Shown here piece after piece: positions 1 to 9,700 of a stretch of DNA of 16,574 bases. The DNA is taken from the NCBI GenBank assembly GCA_025201705.1, contig MU617294.1, forward strand, positions 1-16,574, given 5' to 3'. Within the stretch, counting starts at the first letter, position 1; every line of letters starts with the position of its first letter. The notes under the pieces are model-generated. The model was not told the origin of the DNA. It searched no databases and was given only the letters and a program-made list of their open reading frames with translations. The translations under genes were made by a program, and so were the position numbers. The stretch comes from Dissophora ornata. Lineage: Eukaryota; Mortierellomycota; Mortierellomycetes; Mortierellales; Mortierellaceae.

Positions 1-16
1 TTTTACCGGCGCTCAT
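1..16 (-). CDS. possible start of a divergent gene leaving the left edge
   Basis: On the minus strand an ATG at 16-14 is followed by AGC GCC GGT AAA (M-S-A-G-K) up to the window edge. A GT within the fourth codon could also be a splice donor. An 8-codon minus-strand reading frame (ATG at 36-34) ends in a TGA at 15-13 that overlaps this ATG, like a short upstream ORF. Only five codons are visible, so product and reality are unknown. Confidence 0.2.
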
Positions 17-533
17 GCTCTCCTCTCCACAAGCATGATCGATAGACAAATCAAACTTGGACTAGATAACAATTGTTGCACGAATCATCTCTGTCTGTCT
101 CCGTATTTTGTTGCATCAGCATCAACGACCACAAACAAAGCTTCGACTTCTAAACATGTATCGTGTGCACCCTCTTTTCCTATCAGCTTTTCCTAACGCC
201 CCTCCCTCCCTTTTTCTCCCTGTGCAATCTGCACTGCTGCAACACCGAGTGCCTCAGATGATGGCAATATTAAAAAGATCGTCTGGATGTTAGTGTGTAT
301 CTCTCTGCAAGAACCACTCCTGCTCTCTTGATGCCATGGAAAGCGAGAGTCACTCTACTTTACCTTTCATACAAAAGAAAAGAAATCTTCCTCTTTTTTT
401 TTTATTCCATTTCCAACGTCTTCGTTTTCAAAACATATCTTGTACAAATTATCCTTGTCTTCCTCCCTCAATCTATTTCTCTCCCCCATACTTCAATCTC
501 TCCGGTATCATTCATCGATCGTCTCTGCAGAAT
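17..533. other. gene-free 5' region, pyrimidine-rich
   Basis: This 517 bp stretch lies upstream of the first supported plus-strand gene. It is strongly T/C-rich, especially about 380-530, as expected for fungal promoter and leader sequence. An in-frame ATG at 336 with a good context (gccATGG) would extend the next gene by 66 residues, but those residues simply translate the pyrimidine-rich tract. A ctgcag at 525-530 could be a 3' splice site of a leader intron ending four bases before the ATG at 534. I see no RNA gene here. Confidence 0.5.
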
Positions 534-875
534 ATGGTCCCTGAAAACCCCTCCACAGCTGGAATGGCACGTCGGTACTCCTCGCATTCGTATTCGCATT
601 CGCAGCAGTGGCAGCAACATCAGTACATGGCCTGCCAAACACAACAAGCCCTCTCGCCTCCACCATCGCCGCCCCTCTCTCCAGCGTCCTCGACGGTCTC
701 GGAAATGTCCATGTCTAGTGTCGATTCGGATCCCGAGCTAGAGCTGCTCGAACAGGGGAAAAGACAAGAAGGTCTACATAAATCGGAAGTAACGTTTGTC
801 CGACAAGGATGGCTGGAAGACCATATTGCCAGGGCCCGGGCGATGGCAGCAGCAAAGGCAACTAAGCAGGTGTAA
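534..875 (+). CDS. small Ser/Pro/Gln-rich protein of unknown function
   Basis: This encodes 113 residues from the ATG at 534 to the TAA at 873-875. The N-terminal third is Ser/His/Gln-rich (residues 6-38), followed by a Pro/Ser stretch (41-53, with SPPPSPPLSP) and a Ser/acidic stretch (54-73) of the kind often phosphorylated. The last 30 residues (about 84-113) look folded and helical: an aromatic/hydrophobic VTFVRQGWLEDHIARARAM followed by an Ala/Lys-rich helix. There is no signal peptide or membrane segment. The start is uncertain because the frame is open back to an ATG at 336 (179 aa). I chose 534 since the upstream part looks like translated leader. An AATAAA lies about 100 bp after the stop. 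I do not recognise the family; a short fungal regulatory or adaptor protein is possible but unproven. Confidence 0.55.
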   Translation: MVPENPSTAGMARRYSSHSYSHSQQWQQHQYMACQTQQALSPPPSPPLSPASSTVSEMSMSSVDSDPELELLEQGKRQEGLHKSEVTFVRQGWLEDHIARARAMAAAKATKQV

Positions 876-972
876 TACCCTGTTCAAGCTTCGGTTGATT
901 TCAGTTAGAATTTCCTAAGTCAAAAGACAAAAACGTTTGGGATTCATGCGCGCCATAATTGTGTTCATGTCA

Positions 973-978
973 AATAAA
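973..978 (+). terminator. AATAAA poly(A) signal candidate
   Basis: A canonical AATAAA hexamer lies 98 bp downstream of the stop of the small protein gene, at a plausible distance for cleavage and polyadenylation in fungi. Position alone supports it. Confidence 0.45.
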
Positions 979-1000
979 ACGCGGTCACCACCAAGGCGCA

Positions 1001-1141
1001 TTTTTTTTTTTTTTTTTTTCACCAGTATCGATATGTTTGTCGCTTGTTTTTTTTACCTTGATACTGAGTTTGTTGTGGGAACGACTGAGCATGAAGCAAG
1101 GCTTGCCTCCATTGCCTTCCGACTTTTTTTTTTTTTTTTTT
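1001..1141 (+). promoter_or_regulatory. two long T-tracts in the DPH6 promoter
   Basis: A run of 19 T (1001-1019) and a run of 18 T (1124-1141) lie 86-226 bp before the DPH6 ATG, with a shorter T8 near 1048. Poly(dA:dT) tracts exclude nucleosomes in fungal promoters. Since this 350 bp gap separates the preceding gene from DPH6, they probably mark the DPH6 promoter. Homopolymer lengths may be affected by sequencing error. Confidence 0.5.
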
Positions 1142-1226
1142 CATGCAGTCGCTCCGCGACGAGGAAAGGGGGATCTTGACGAAGCACACTTCACATTCAC
1201 CTTGGTACATTCAAGCAGAACACACA

Positions 1227-4200
1227 ATGAAGATCCTGGGACTGATCAGGTATATACAACAAACTAGAATGACAGAAGATAGGACATGGCACCCTTAGGG
1301 GAGCTGAGAAGACACACGTTTAGCCCCCTCACACTCAGTCCACACTTCACACTCCTTTGTATGCAGCGGCGGGAAGGACAGCTTCTACAACCTAATGCAA
1401 TGCGTTGCTAATGGGCACGAAGTCATTGCTCTCGGAAACTTGCATCCCGCACCCCAAGACAAGAAAGGTACACCGAAAGCAAGGCCTTACGCTCCGCTCT
1501 ATCCTTTATTAAATTGATCAAAGTGCTAACATAATGCAAAGACGAACTGGACTCGTACATGTACCAAACCGTGGGCCACGATGTGATCCATCTCTACAAG
1601 GACTGTCTGGATGTGCCGCTCTACCGACAGGAAATCAAAGGAAGACCCATTGAACAAGGATCGGACTATGTCGAGACTGCAATGGATGAAACAGAGGATC
1701 TGTTTGAGCTCCTCAAGAAAGCAAAAACCGCGCATCCCGATCTACAGGCCATCAGTGTTGGAGCAATCCTGTCCAACTATCAGCGGATACGCGTTGAGAA
1801 TGTGTATGTTTCTTTCTGTCATACTGTCGCTCGCCATTGCTAATTGCTCAACAAAAGCCCGTTCTCATCTATCCTTTTTCTTCTTTAACGAATTTTATCT
1901 TTTCAGGTGCGGGCGTTTGGGGTTGGTGGCACTGGCGTACCTGTGGCAAAGGAACCAAGAAGAATTGTTGCATGAGATGGCGCAAGCAGGTGTAAATGCA
2001 ATCCTGATCAAGATCGCGGCCATTGGACTCAAGAAGCAACATCTTGGTCGGTCGATTGGAGACATGTACCCATACCTTTGTCAGATGAATCAGGAATACG
2101 ACTTGCACATCTGTGGCGAGGGCGGTGAATACGAGACCATTACTTTAGACTGTCCTCTTTTCAAGCGCCGGATTGTCATGTAAGCTTTTGCCGAAACTAG
2201 GACGCGGGTAGCTAATGCAGATCATATATAACGAGGAGATCTAACGGTGACGATGACTACCACACTTTTTTTTATAGTGATGAGTCTGAGACTGTCATCC
2301 ACTCTGACGACCATTTCGCTCAAGTGGCCTATCTACGATTCAAAAAACTACATCTGGAGGATAAGACGGAAGATGACATGGATTCTGGCTGGATGTCTGA
2401 GATGAATTTGGACCCTGTTTGGGATGCAGACTCGATCATGATGCCGATCGAGGACATTGTGTGTTCGAAACAGCAATTGAAAGGCTCAGACACGTTAATT
2501 TCCTCAGGAGCCTCTACATTTTGTGGCCGCTCCAGCGTCGATGAGAAAAATAGTACCGCCCGATCAGGCTATCGGTCTAGATTCTCGAAACATCGGAGTG
2601 ATATTGTTTGCGCAATCGGAGGAACAAATGCTTTTGAGATGCCAAATTTTGAGGCTAGGAGGCATCTGAGCATTGCTGAAGAGACTACAGCATGTCTTCA
2701 GAATGTCCAAGGTACTGTTTCTTCTACCAACGGGATGAATTGCAAGGTATAATATCTTGGCTGCTGAACTAATTACCAGCTGTTTTGCCTATATTGAAAA
2801 AAAAAAAAAAGCAAAACTGGAGCGGATTGGACTGACTTGGGCTGAAGTCGTCTTTATGCAAGTCTTCGTCACTGACATGGGAGATTTCGGTGTCGTGAAT
2901 TGCGCCTACAAAACATTCTTTGGGATCAATCCTCCGCCACGCGCCTGCGTTGGTGCCAACTTGCTCAACTCGATTCGTATCCAAGTGAGCTGCACGGCAA
3001 TCCACAAGGAAATTTCGAGTCCAAATCCTAGGCAGACTTTACATGTTCAAGGCATCTCGTACTGGGCTCCAGCCAATATCGGTCCTTATTCACAAGCAAC
3101 GGAGGTATAAACTCATTTTTTTTATTATTATTTTTTATTGCACTCTATTTATGTGGATACTAAAAACATAACACTTTTTATTTTGAATCAGCAATCGTAT
3201 CATGCATTTATTGCAGGGCAGATCGGGATGGTTCCTCGCACATTAGAAATCCCTGCACCTTCGTCCTTGGCCAAGGAAACAGCTTGGTCATTGCGCAACC
3301 TGTCACAGATCGCGACAGTCCGTCAGTCAGATCTTGTTAACAGAACAGCGCTCTGTATAGTATATGTGACGAGTCCTGAGGATTTCGTACCTGTGAGAGC
3401 AGCCTGGGAACACATCGCAAGCAACAAAAACCCGGCGCCACTATTAGCGATTTGCATGCCTTCACTGCCAAAGGGCGGACAGGTCGAGTGGCAGGTAATC
3501 CTGCACCACGGCAAGGTGTATGCTGACAAGAAACAGCAGCTCACCACAAGCGCAGGAGAGGATGAGGACGGATATGAGACGGACGATGATGATATGTATC
3601 AGCTTGAGAAGCGTGCGCTCCACCCGAGGGCCTTGCAGCTTGCCCACAAGCAGCTCCCGTCAGCATCTGCCATCAATGGCGCTGTAGTTAGTACTACAGC
3701 AGTTGCACCCGAGCCGCAGTGGAAGGCAAGGACGCAATCATGGTTCTTGTCGCCTATGCTAATGGCGCTTTCGGTAGTGCACCTTCCAGAGACTTCTTCT
3801 CTAGCATCCAAAATCTCGCTCCTTTCGGTGTCAAACGAAGCCAGCAAGAAGTCGGAGAGTAATGTACTTGCAAGGGATGTGGTGAAAGATATGATGGCGA
3901 TGATCATCAACGCAATGGACCGCGTTCTGGAGAGTCATCTCTCGCTTCCAGCAGGGCCAGGAATCGAAGGTGGATGGCAAGATGTGGTGGCAGTGACTCT
4001 CTATTACCATGATACCCTCATTCAGGAACCCGAGCTTCTAGGCCCGACGTTTGAGGAACTGTTGTCCGAATTTGCGGTGCCTTCGTCAGCGGCGTCGCTG
4101 TCAGCGACGACTCTGACAGGAACATCAAGCAATATAGCCGTCACCTTGGTGCCTGTTCAAGCCATCGCAGACTGCGGCGTGCTGGCGTTGACCATGCATG

Positions 4201-4244
4201 CCGTTGGCAAGATGCCAACTATTCCAGGGCTACTCCAGGCATAG
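1227..4244 (+). CDS. DPH6: diphthine-ammonia ligase (diphthamide synthetase) with C-terminal RidA-like domains
   Basis: This enzyme performs the last step of diphthamide synthesis on elongation factor 2 in the cytosol: ATP-dependent amidation of diphthine. Exons: 1227-1249, 1367-1467, 1542-1803, 1907-2179, 2278-2711, 2812-3104, 3192-4244, giving 812 aa with all phases consistent. The N-terminal PP-loop ATPase domain has SGGKDS at residues 8-13 (the Ser codon is split by intron 1), the family segment ending VENVCGRLGL near 126-135, and GEGGEYET at 199-206. A divergent Ser-rich linker (about 245-350) follows. Two RidA/YjgF-like units come next: one from about 365 (LTWAEVVFMQVFVTDMGDF), the other from about 446 (IGPYSQATE, then FIAGQIGM) to the end. 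The second is interrupted by an acidic insert near 585-598. This long architecture matches the fungal form; animal DPH6 lacks the RidA part. The start is fixed by the PP-loop at the N-terminus. It converges on SSM4 with 57 bp between stops. Confidence 0.94.
2712..2811 (+). other. DPH6 intron 5 with an A-tract at the 3' splice site
   Basis: The donor is G|GTACTG and a good branch-like CTGAAC/CTAAT lies at 2764-2773. The frame-compatible acceptor is the AG at 2810-2811, directly after a run of 14 A rather than a pyrimidine tract. The nearer AG (2778-2779) and the alternative donor at 2747 break the frame. The joined product NVQ-AKLERIGLTW flows into the RidA-like domain, supporting this choice. 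Confidence 0.75.
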
Positions 4245-4301
4245 ACACATCGATAGAAACTGCGACGAATGAAGAGAATATCCGCACTTCGTACTTCTTA
4301 T
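4245..4301. terminator. 57 bp convergent intergenic gap between DPH6 and SSM4
   Basis: Stops of the two converging genes are 57 bp apart. The gap contains AT-rich sequence (ttatttaatatct near 4298-4310), but no clear AATAAA on either strand. Transcripts probably run into each other, so the 3' UTRs are likely to overlap as sense-antisense pairs. Confidence 0.5.
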
Positions 4302-7300
4302 TTAATATCTATATATGCTATTGCTTATACTGCTGCCCTGACCCCCATTCAACGCCTCCTCTTGCGCCTGGAGTCGCCGACTCCTCCTAAGCCGCGTTCT
4401 TTGTGCAATTGATTCGCCTTCATCATCATCTTCCACTTCAGAACCGACCGGTGGGTCTCTCACCCTTCTAGAATGAGACCGAAGCAGTGGCGCATAGTCT
4501 GTCGGTGGTGGCGTCATGGATTCGACTGGTTGCTTTGTGAAATGTCGTCTCCGACGGATCTGCGCTCGATCTTCCTCCTCCTCTTCATCCCCAAACAGAT
4601 CACTATCGATTCTTTCTATAGACGGTGGTTGATGTTGTGGCACCTGTGGATGTTGTCGCACCTGTGGAGGCAGTCGCACAGGCTCTTGTTGCGCACCGAC
4701 TTCCACAGGAACAATAGCAGCAGTAACCGCTGCACCATCAACAGCACCAGCGGCTCCAGCGGCGGCTGGAGCCTCCTGATGCTCTTCATGCAGGTTGTGA
4801 AGCCGCCGTCCAACGAGATACTCTTGGTCCCTTACATACTGGCTCCATCCTCGAAGGATGACCAAACTCTCCTTAAACCCAAAGAGTATCAAGCTTATCA
4901 TCATCACTGTCGGGTACGTTTGTCTAAATACCCTGAGCCGCGTTGCGCCCGTCAGTCCTAAAGGTCGAATAAATGCGTTGAATTCTAGTCAGTCAGACCA
5001 AGCCGATAACAATGCTCATATTAAGACTCGGATCAAGGAAAGCAGAGTACTCACCCAGTCCCTCTGCAGCGATCCAGGCTAGGACAAAAGGCCCACCGAC
5101 TGCCAACGCGGCCATGCCGAGGGCTGGAAGAATCAAACGGCGCGTCGCTAGCATAGCATCCCAGTTCTGAACATTCGCTCCATTAAATACTCTGTTCATA
5201 TCCGCTGCGTACCGGTTGTTGGTCATGACGCTTAAGATGCGATGGATGATCTTCATGTACAGCAACCCCACCGCCCAGATCACTGCAAAGATGATGCCCG
5301 ATTCGGGGTCATCCACCGAGGTCCGGAGGGGCAAGACCACATAGAGCTCGACCATGAGCCCCAGAGTAAATGGCATCAGAATACCAAACATCAGTCCGAA
5401 GTAGAGCAATTTGGCACCGAGATGGAACAAATCCTTAGCGACTCTTATCTGTGCCTTGAAATCGATCGGCTGCAGGCCATGTGAGGTGATGGTAAGGATT
5501 TTGGATGATGTCCAATCCACGACAAACCAGACCCCCCGCAAGGCATAGACTCCAATGAGAGCTGCGTAGACATCATGGACTTGTCGCTCGGTCTTGAGCT
5601 TAACGATGGCCCGACCCACGATGACTAGAATTTGTGAGGAAATAATGAAGCAGATGTAAGGAAATAAAATAGTCGGTTCATCCACGAGGTGTTGGCAAGT
5701 ACGACAAATGGCAGATGGCAAGGAAACATACCAGGAACAATGACAGAGAGAACTAAGAATGCCATGATAGACGTCCATAGCAGCACGATAAATGTCATCA
5801 GTCGATACCTGAAATGAGGTGGTGCGTAGACAATAATAGTGTTTTCTTTGGGATCGATAAGACCGCCTCTTCGACGTGTCGGCAGCTCCATTAGTGGGTC
5901 AATTTCGCCAGGAAGGTCTTCACTGGGATCCAAGGCATTCCCATCCTCATTCACAGGAACCAACACACGACGATCTTTCAGATGGAAATTGCGGTCCGAG
6001 TTGGGTACACGCAGCAAACCTCCATCCCGTACAAAAATCACCGGTGCGTCAATATCCAGTTCCTCGCCACTCCCCACAGTCTGGCCGTTTTGGTCAGCCC
6101 GGCCAGGGATCGGTGGGCGCCATCGCAGCAGCCACGCTTTCCAGCTACGGTAGACAACGTATCCTTCTTCGTCGTAATAGCGTTGACCTTCTGAGGCATA
6201 CATAAACGAACTTAATCGCAGCCAGTGCGCAAGCTTGCGCCACCAGGCTGCAAAGAGAATCTTGAGGCGACTTGTAGGGTTCAACCAGCGAGCAGTCAGC
6301 GGGAAGACCAGATGGAAGAGCAGCAGTTCGACTGGCAAATCTGAGATTGGTTCACTAGACATTTCAAATCTGTCAATTTTAGTTAGTTCTCTTACGCACT
6401 CCCACAGGAGACACACGCTCTATGACCGAGAAATGCGCAACAAGAGAACTTACTCAACTCGCCAGCGAAGTGGCAAGACTCCTTTCAACAATAAGTTCAC
6501 TGAATGAATCGTCATAGTGATGCCAAGAATGATCAGGGTAAAATACATGAACGCTCCTGAAGCAAGCTTGCGCAGCTGTAGCAGAGCAGGTCTTTCCAGA
6601 ATCTCGCGGATGGGATGGAACGCCTCGTCGTTGGGATCACGAATGAACCACATCACTCCAGGTCTCACGATCCCGCGACAATATCCGACAAAGTATGAAA
6701 AGTTGAACATGAATGCAGTCCCGACAAGCCAATGTAAGACAAGCGATATGTTTGGCGAAAACCTATAGAACGCTATCCGGGAAGCAACAGTCGCGTCTTT
6801 GAACAAGGGAAGGGTCGACAGTCCGATAACGACTCCGCAGAAGAGTGGGAATAAAATCATCTCAATGGCGACAAAAAACGTGATCTGTAGAACATTGTAT
6901 GAGAGGCATGTTAGTCTAAGGTTCCTAGAAAACTGTGGTTTTCGCAGTCTTTGATTATATTACCTTGAGAATCAAGCCCTGCTGACGAAGGACGTCCCGA
7001 GCCATTCTGGCAAATGTATGCCCATAGGCGTTCTGGGTCTGGACAAAGTAAAGGTATGCCACTCCAAAGAGAATCGCGTAGCCGATCGTGATCGCTGCAA
7101 ATTTGTCTCCTGATGAGGTGCCATACGCCAACTCCGTCCATTTCTGAGCGACATGGTGCATGATTATAGTATTTGTGTCATTCAGAGCTGGCTGTCCAGG
7201 TATCAGTGTCTCCGTACCCACAGAAATAGCGGAATCCTTTGGGGATATGTCCTGAACTATTCCAGATGCACCGATTTCGATGACAGCATTCCAGGTAGGC

Positions 7301-9297
7301 AAAATGTGGTTTTGATACAGCATCTCGAGCGGTTGAGAGTTGATTGTGGTTATTGCCTTCGAAAGCGCGGCACCAGCATAAGGCAGCACGCGGTCAAAGA
7401 TGTAGTCCATAATAGGGTCAGTAAGTCGGCTGAGGAAGGCGTGTGGCAGACGAAGGATGTTGAAAGGGCTCATCAGGAGAATAGTTTTGCCAATCATAAA
7501 CGGAATCCAGACCCCGAGTCCCAGAGTTGCACAAATCAAAGCCGCTATCAGCAGAGAATTTTGGAGCAGTAGCCAGAATGAGCCATGCATACCGATGACC
7601 TCCAAGACGCCATCCAACTCCTCTACGTTGAGGTCTTCGAGTTCATCATCTTGATCAGCAACCGCTGGCGCCGGAGGTGCTGGAGGTCGGGGTGGCGGAG
7701 GTGGGTTGACTGGCGCTGCAGGCGGTGCTGGAGGGAATTGTCTAGCGGGAATATCTTCTTGCAAAGGATTTTGTTCCAGTTGATTTCCAGCAGCGTGTTG
7801 AAGCCGCAGCCGCATGCCTCTCTCATTGATTTGTCGGATCATCTCTTGGCGGCGCGCCTCTCTGGCATTTATTACTGGTGCAAGTCCTTCCACTGGCTGT
7901 TGTGGCTGCTCTACTTGTGCGCCTTCGTCGTCGCTGTCACTGCCACTGTCGCTACCGTCACTGTCGTCACTAAGATCTGCGTCCCCTTCTACAACTGCCT
8001 CAATGTGATGTTGCGCTGCGATGAAACGTTCAACGGCGTGCTCCATGTTGAATCCTGGCGCTTCTACCTCGGCTCCAACCATTGGTGCAATGACATCATC
8101 TATGGCCATCCGTGCGGCCTCGCCCTCCTGGTTCTGAAGTACCCATTCGCGGAGCAAAAATACTGCCACGAAGACCACAAGGACAACTGAGCCAATGAAC
8201 TGACCCTCAAAGCAATCCAGAATGAACTTGCTAAAGAGAACGAAGATTGGTATGTCAGGGCATACCCACATACCCGAGTTGTCTCCGTCATTCACTGCAG
8301 TTGATTCACGAAATAATCGTCTCCTTACCTGATCCACTGGTGCTCAGGGGCAATATGTTGAAACAGGAGAACGGAAATCCCCCAGCGCAGCTTGTCAGCA
8401 TCTGCATCTGCGGTCATATTATGTAGAGATGTGATGTTGTGGCTGGAGGTGAAGAACGAAGTAGAGTTCCATATTGGGGTCTCCAGCCCATTGGCTCTGT
8501 ATGCAAATGTCTCCCCGATCCAGAAGTAGAGTCGCCAAATCCATATCGTGAAATACGGAAGCATCACCAACCAGATGAAAGTAACGAGGATGGCCCGTAG
8601 AACTAAGCGCGTCATCTTTGCCAGCTTCTCGATCGCCCTCCCGATCAGAACTCTCTTTGGTATTGTTGCTGGCATTTCGGGCGAGTATACTATAATTGCG
8701 CGATGTAGGAACAATCTTGGAGTTAGTGGCTGAATCGATCGTGGAACTAAAAGAAGTTGTTGTTACTTCAAGGTGGCGGTTACTTACTGGGAGTAAACGA
8801 AAAACTATGCTTGCACAGCTCGCAGTATCTGTCCAGGATATCAACAGTAAATATTGAAGAACCATCAGTATCATGCCTGTACATCTCCAAGTTCAATGAT
8901 CCACTTGGCAGCAGCGATGAAAGCGGTAACGACTTGAGGCTCCTATTACCTCTTGTTGCTGTGCTCCAGCCATTCCAGCAGACTAGGTGAATAGGAAGGG
9001 TGGAGAAAATGATATGTTGGTTGTGAGCACGCAGTCGATATGTCGAAGCCTTTTGAGTATTGCAAGAAGAGCGCCGCACTTACCAGTCCTGATGCACATG
9101 GCGAATGCTTCCTGAGCATTTGCAGGGATGGAACAATGGTTGTTCTAGAGTACCCTCAGACCGGCAAACTCTGCAGATCTCTATTGCCGCGTAGCGAGAT
9201 ATTGTTGCGGTTAGGGCGCCTTCATGTTCTTTCAGTGGATTTGGTATTTGTAAAATCCCGGTTAGTGGAGGCTCCTTGTACCTTCGTCTTCTTCCAT
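4302..9297 (-). CDS. SSM4: Doa10/Ssm4/MARCH6-type RING-CH E3 ubiquitin ligase
   Basis: This polytopic ER and inner-nuclear-membrane ligase drives ER-associated degradation of proteins with cytosolic or membrane degrons. Exons (minus order): 9297-9282, 9180-9084, 8982-8950, 8828-8788, 8689-8329, 8230-6964, 6884-6454, 6369-5732, 5624-5055, 4957-4302; 1369 aa, all phases match. The RING-CH finger begins at residue 8: C8, C11, C25, C27, H35, C38, C51, C54 (C4HC3), ending [13 protein letters not shown] count about 14 hydrophobic segments (first two near 91-114 and 194-211, third near 401-430), as known for Doa10. The cytosolic loop between segments 2 and 3 holds an acidic Asp/Ser run (about 268-285) and a Pro-rich run (344-372). 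The conserved TEB4/Doa10 core and its HWLVG...VRPGVMWF region lie in exons 6-7. The C-terminal element ([15 protein letters not shown], 1192-1206) is followed by an unusual tail of about 160 residues. The start has the context gccATGG and yields MEEDEEICRVC. Confidence 0.95.
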
Positions 9298-9306
9298 GGC
9301 GGATAT

Positions 9307-9330
9307 GGTGGTGGTGGTGGTGGTGGTGGT
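9307..9330 (+). repeat. (GGT)8 microsatellite
   Basis: Eight perfect GGT units sit 10 bp upstream of the SSM4 start; on the transcript they read as (ACC)8 in the leader. A (TG)6 dinucleotide run follows at 9341-9352. Length polymorphism between strains is likely. Confidence 0.9.
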
Positions 9331-9514
9331 GTGTATGCTTTGTGTGTGTGTGAAGTATTGCAGGTCGTTTTCAGGACATGATATTACAGCTCAGAGACGA
9401 GCAGGTGGTCTTGCAAAAGACAACGCGTTAAAAAAGAAGCGGACAGAGGAGACGATGAAGGCGAGCAAAGGCATTGTGAATGGCCATGCTTGCGGCGGTT
9501 TGTGGGGCACAGCT

Positions 9515-9520
9515 CACGTG
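9515..9520. promoter_or_regulatory. CACGTG E-box
   Basis: A palindromic CACGTG, the core site of fungal bHLH factors such as Cbf1 and Pho4, lies midway in the divergent promoter: about 218 bp from the SSM4 ATG and 219 bp from the SWT1 ATG. A 6-bp match can occur by chance, but the central place in a shared promoter makes it a reasonable candidate. Confidence 0.4.
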
Positions 9521-9570
9521 CAGTGGCAACGGAGCGAGGAGCTGATCAGAGCATTTCCGATCAACATCAA

Positions 9571-9598
9571 TTGACACTCATTTGACTCGGAGTGTCAA
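9571..9598. promoter_or_regulatory. perfect 9-bp inverted repeat with 10-nt spacer
   Basis: TTGACACTC (9571-9579) and GAGTGTCAA (9590-9598) are exact reverse complements around a 10-nt spacer that itself contains TGACTC. It could be a dyad binding site for a dimeric transcription factor, or a hairpin if inside the SWT1 leader. It lies 141 bp upstream of the SWT1 ATG. Confidence 0.6.
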
Positions 9599-9700
9599 CT
9601 ATGGACGCATTGTGAAACACGAGAATGCTAATTTATGTCAATCTCTGAAGCAAATAAAACAGTCGGTTTTGGAAAGCAAGGACAACCCAACGCTACATCA

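Noticed and set aside
336..533. N-terminal extension of the small protein to the ATG at 336
   Set aside because: The frame is open and the ATG context is good, but the extra residues only translate a pyrimidine-rich leader, and a possible 3' splice site sits just before the ATG at 534.
937..1267. Overlapping open frames around the T-tracts
   Set aside because: Their products are mostly Phe or Lys runs from poly-T/poly-A and overlap the DPH6 promoter and first exon.
4473..4961. 162-codon plus-strand frame opposite the last SSM4 exon
   Set aside because: It is the mirror of a well-supported coding exon and resembles no protein.
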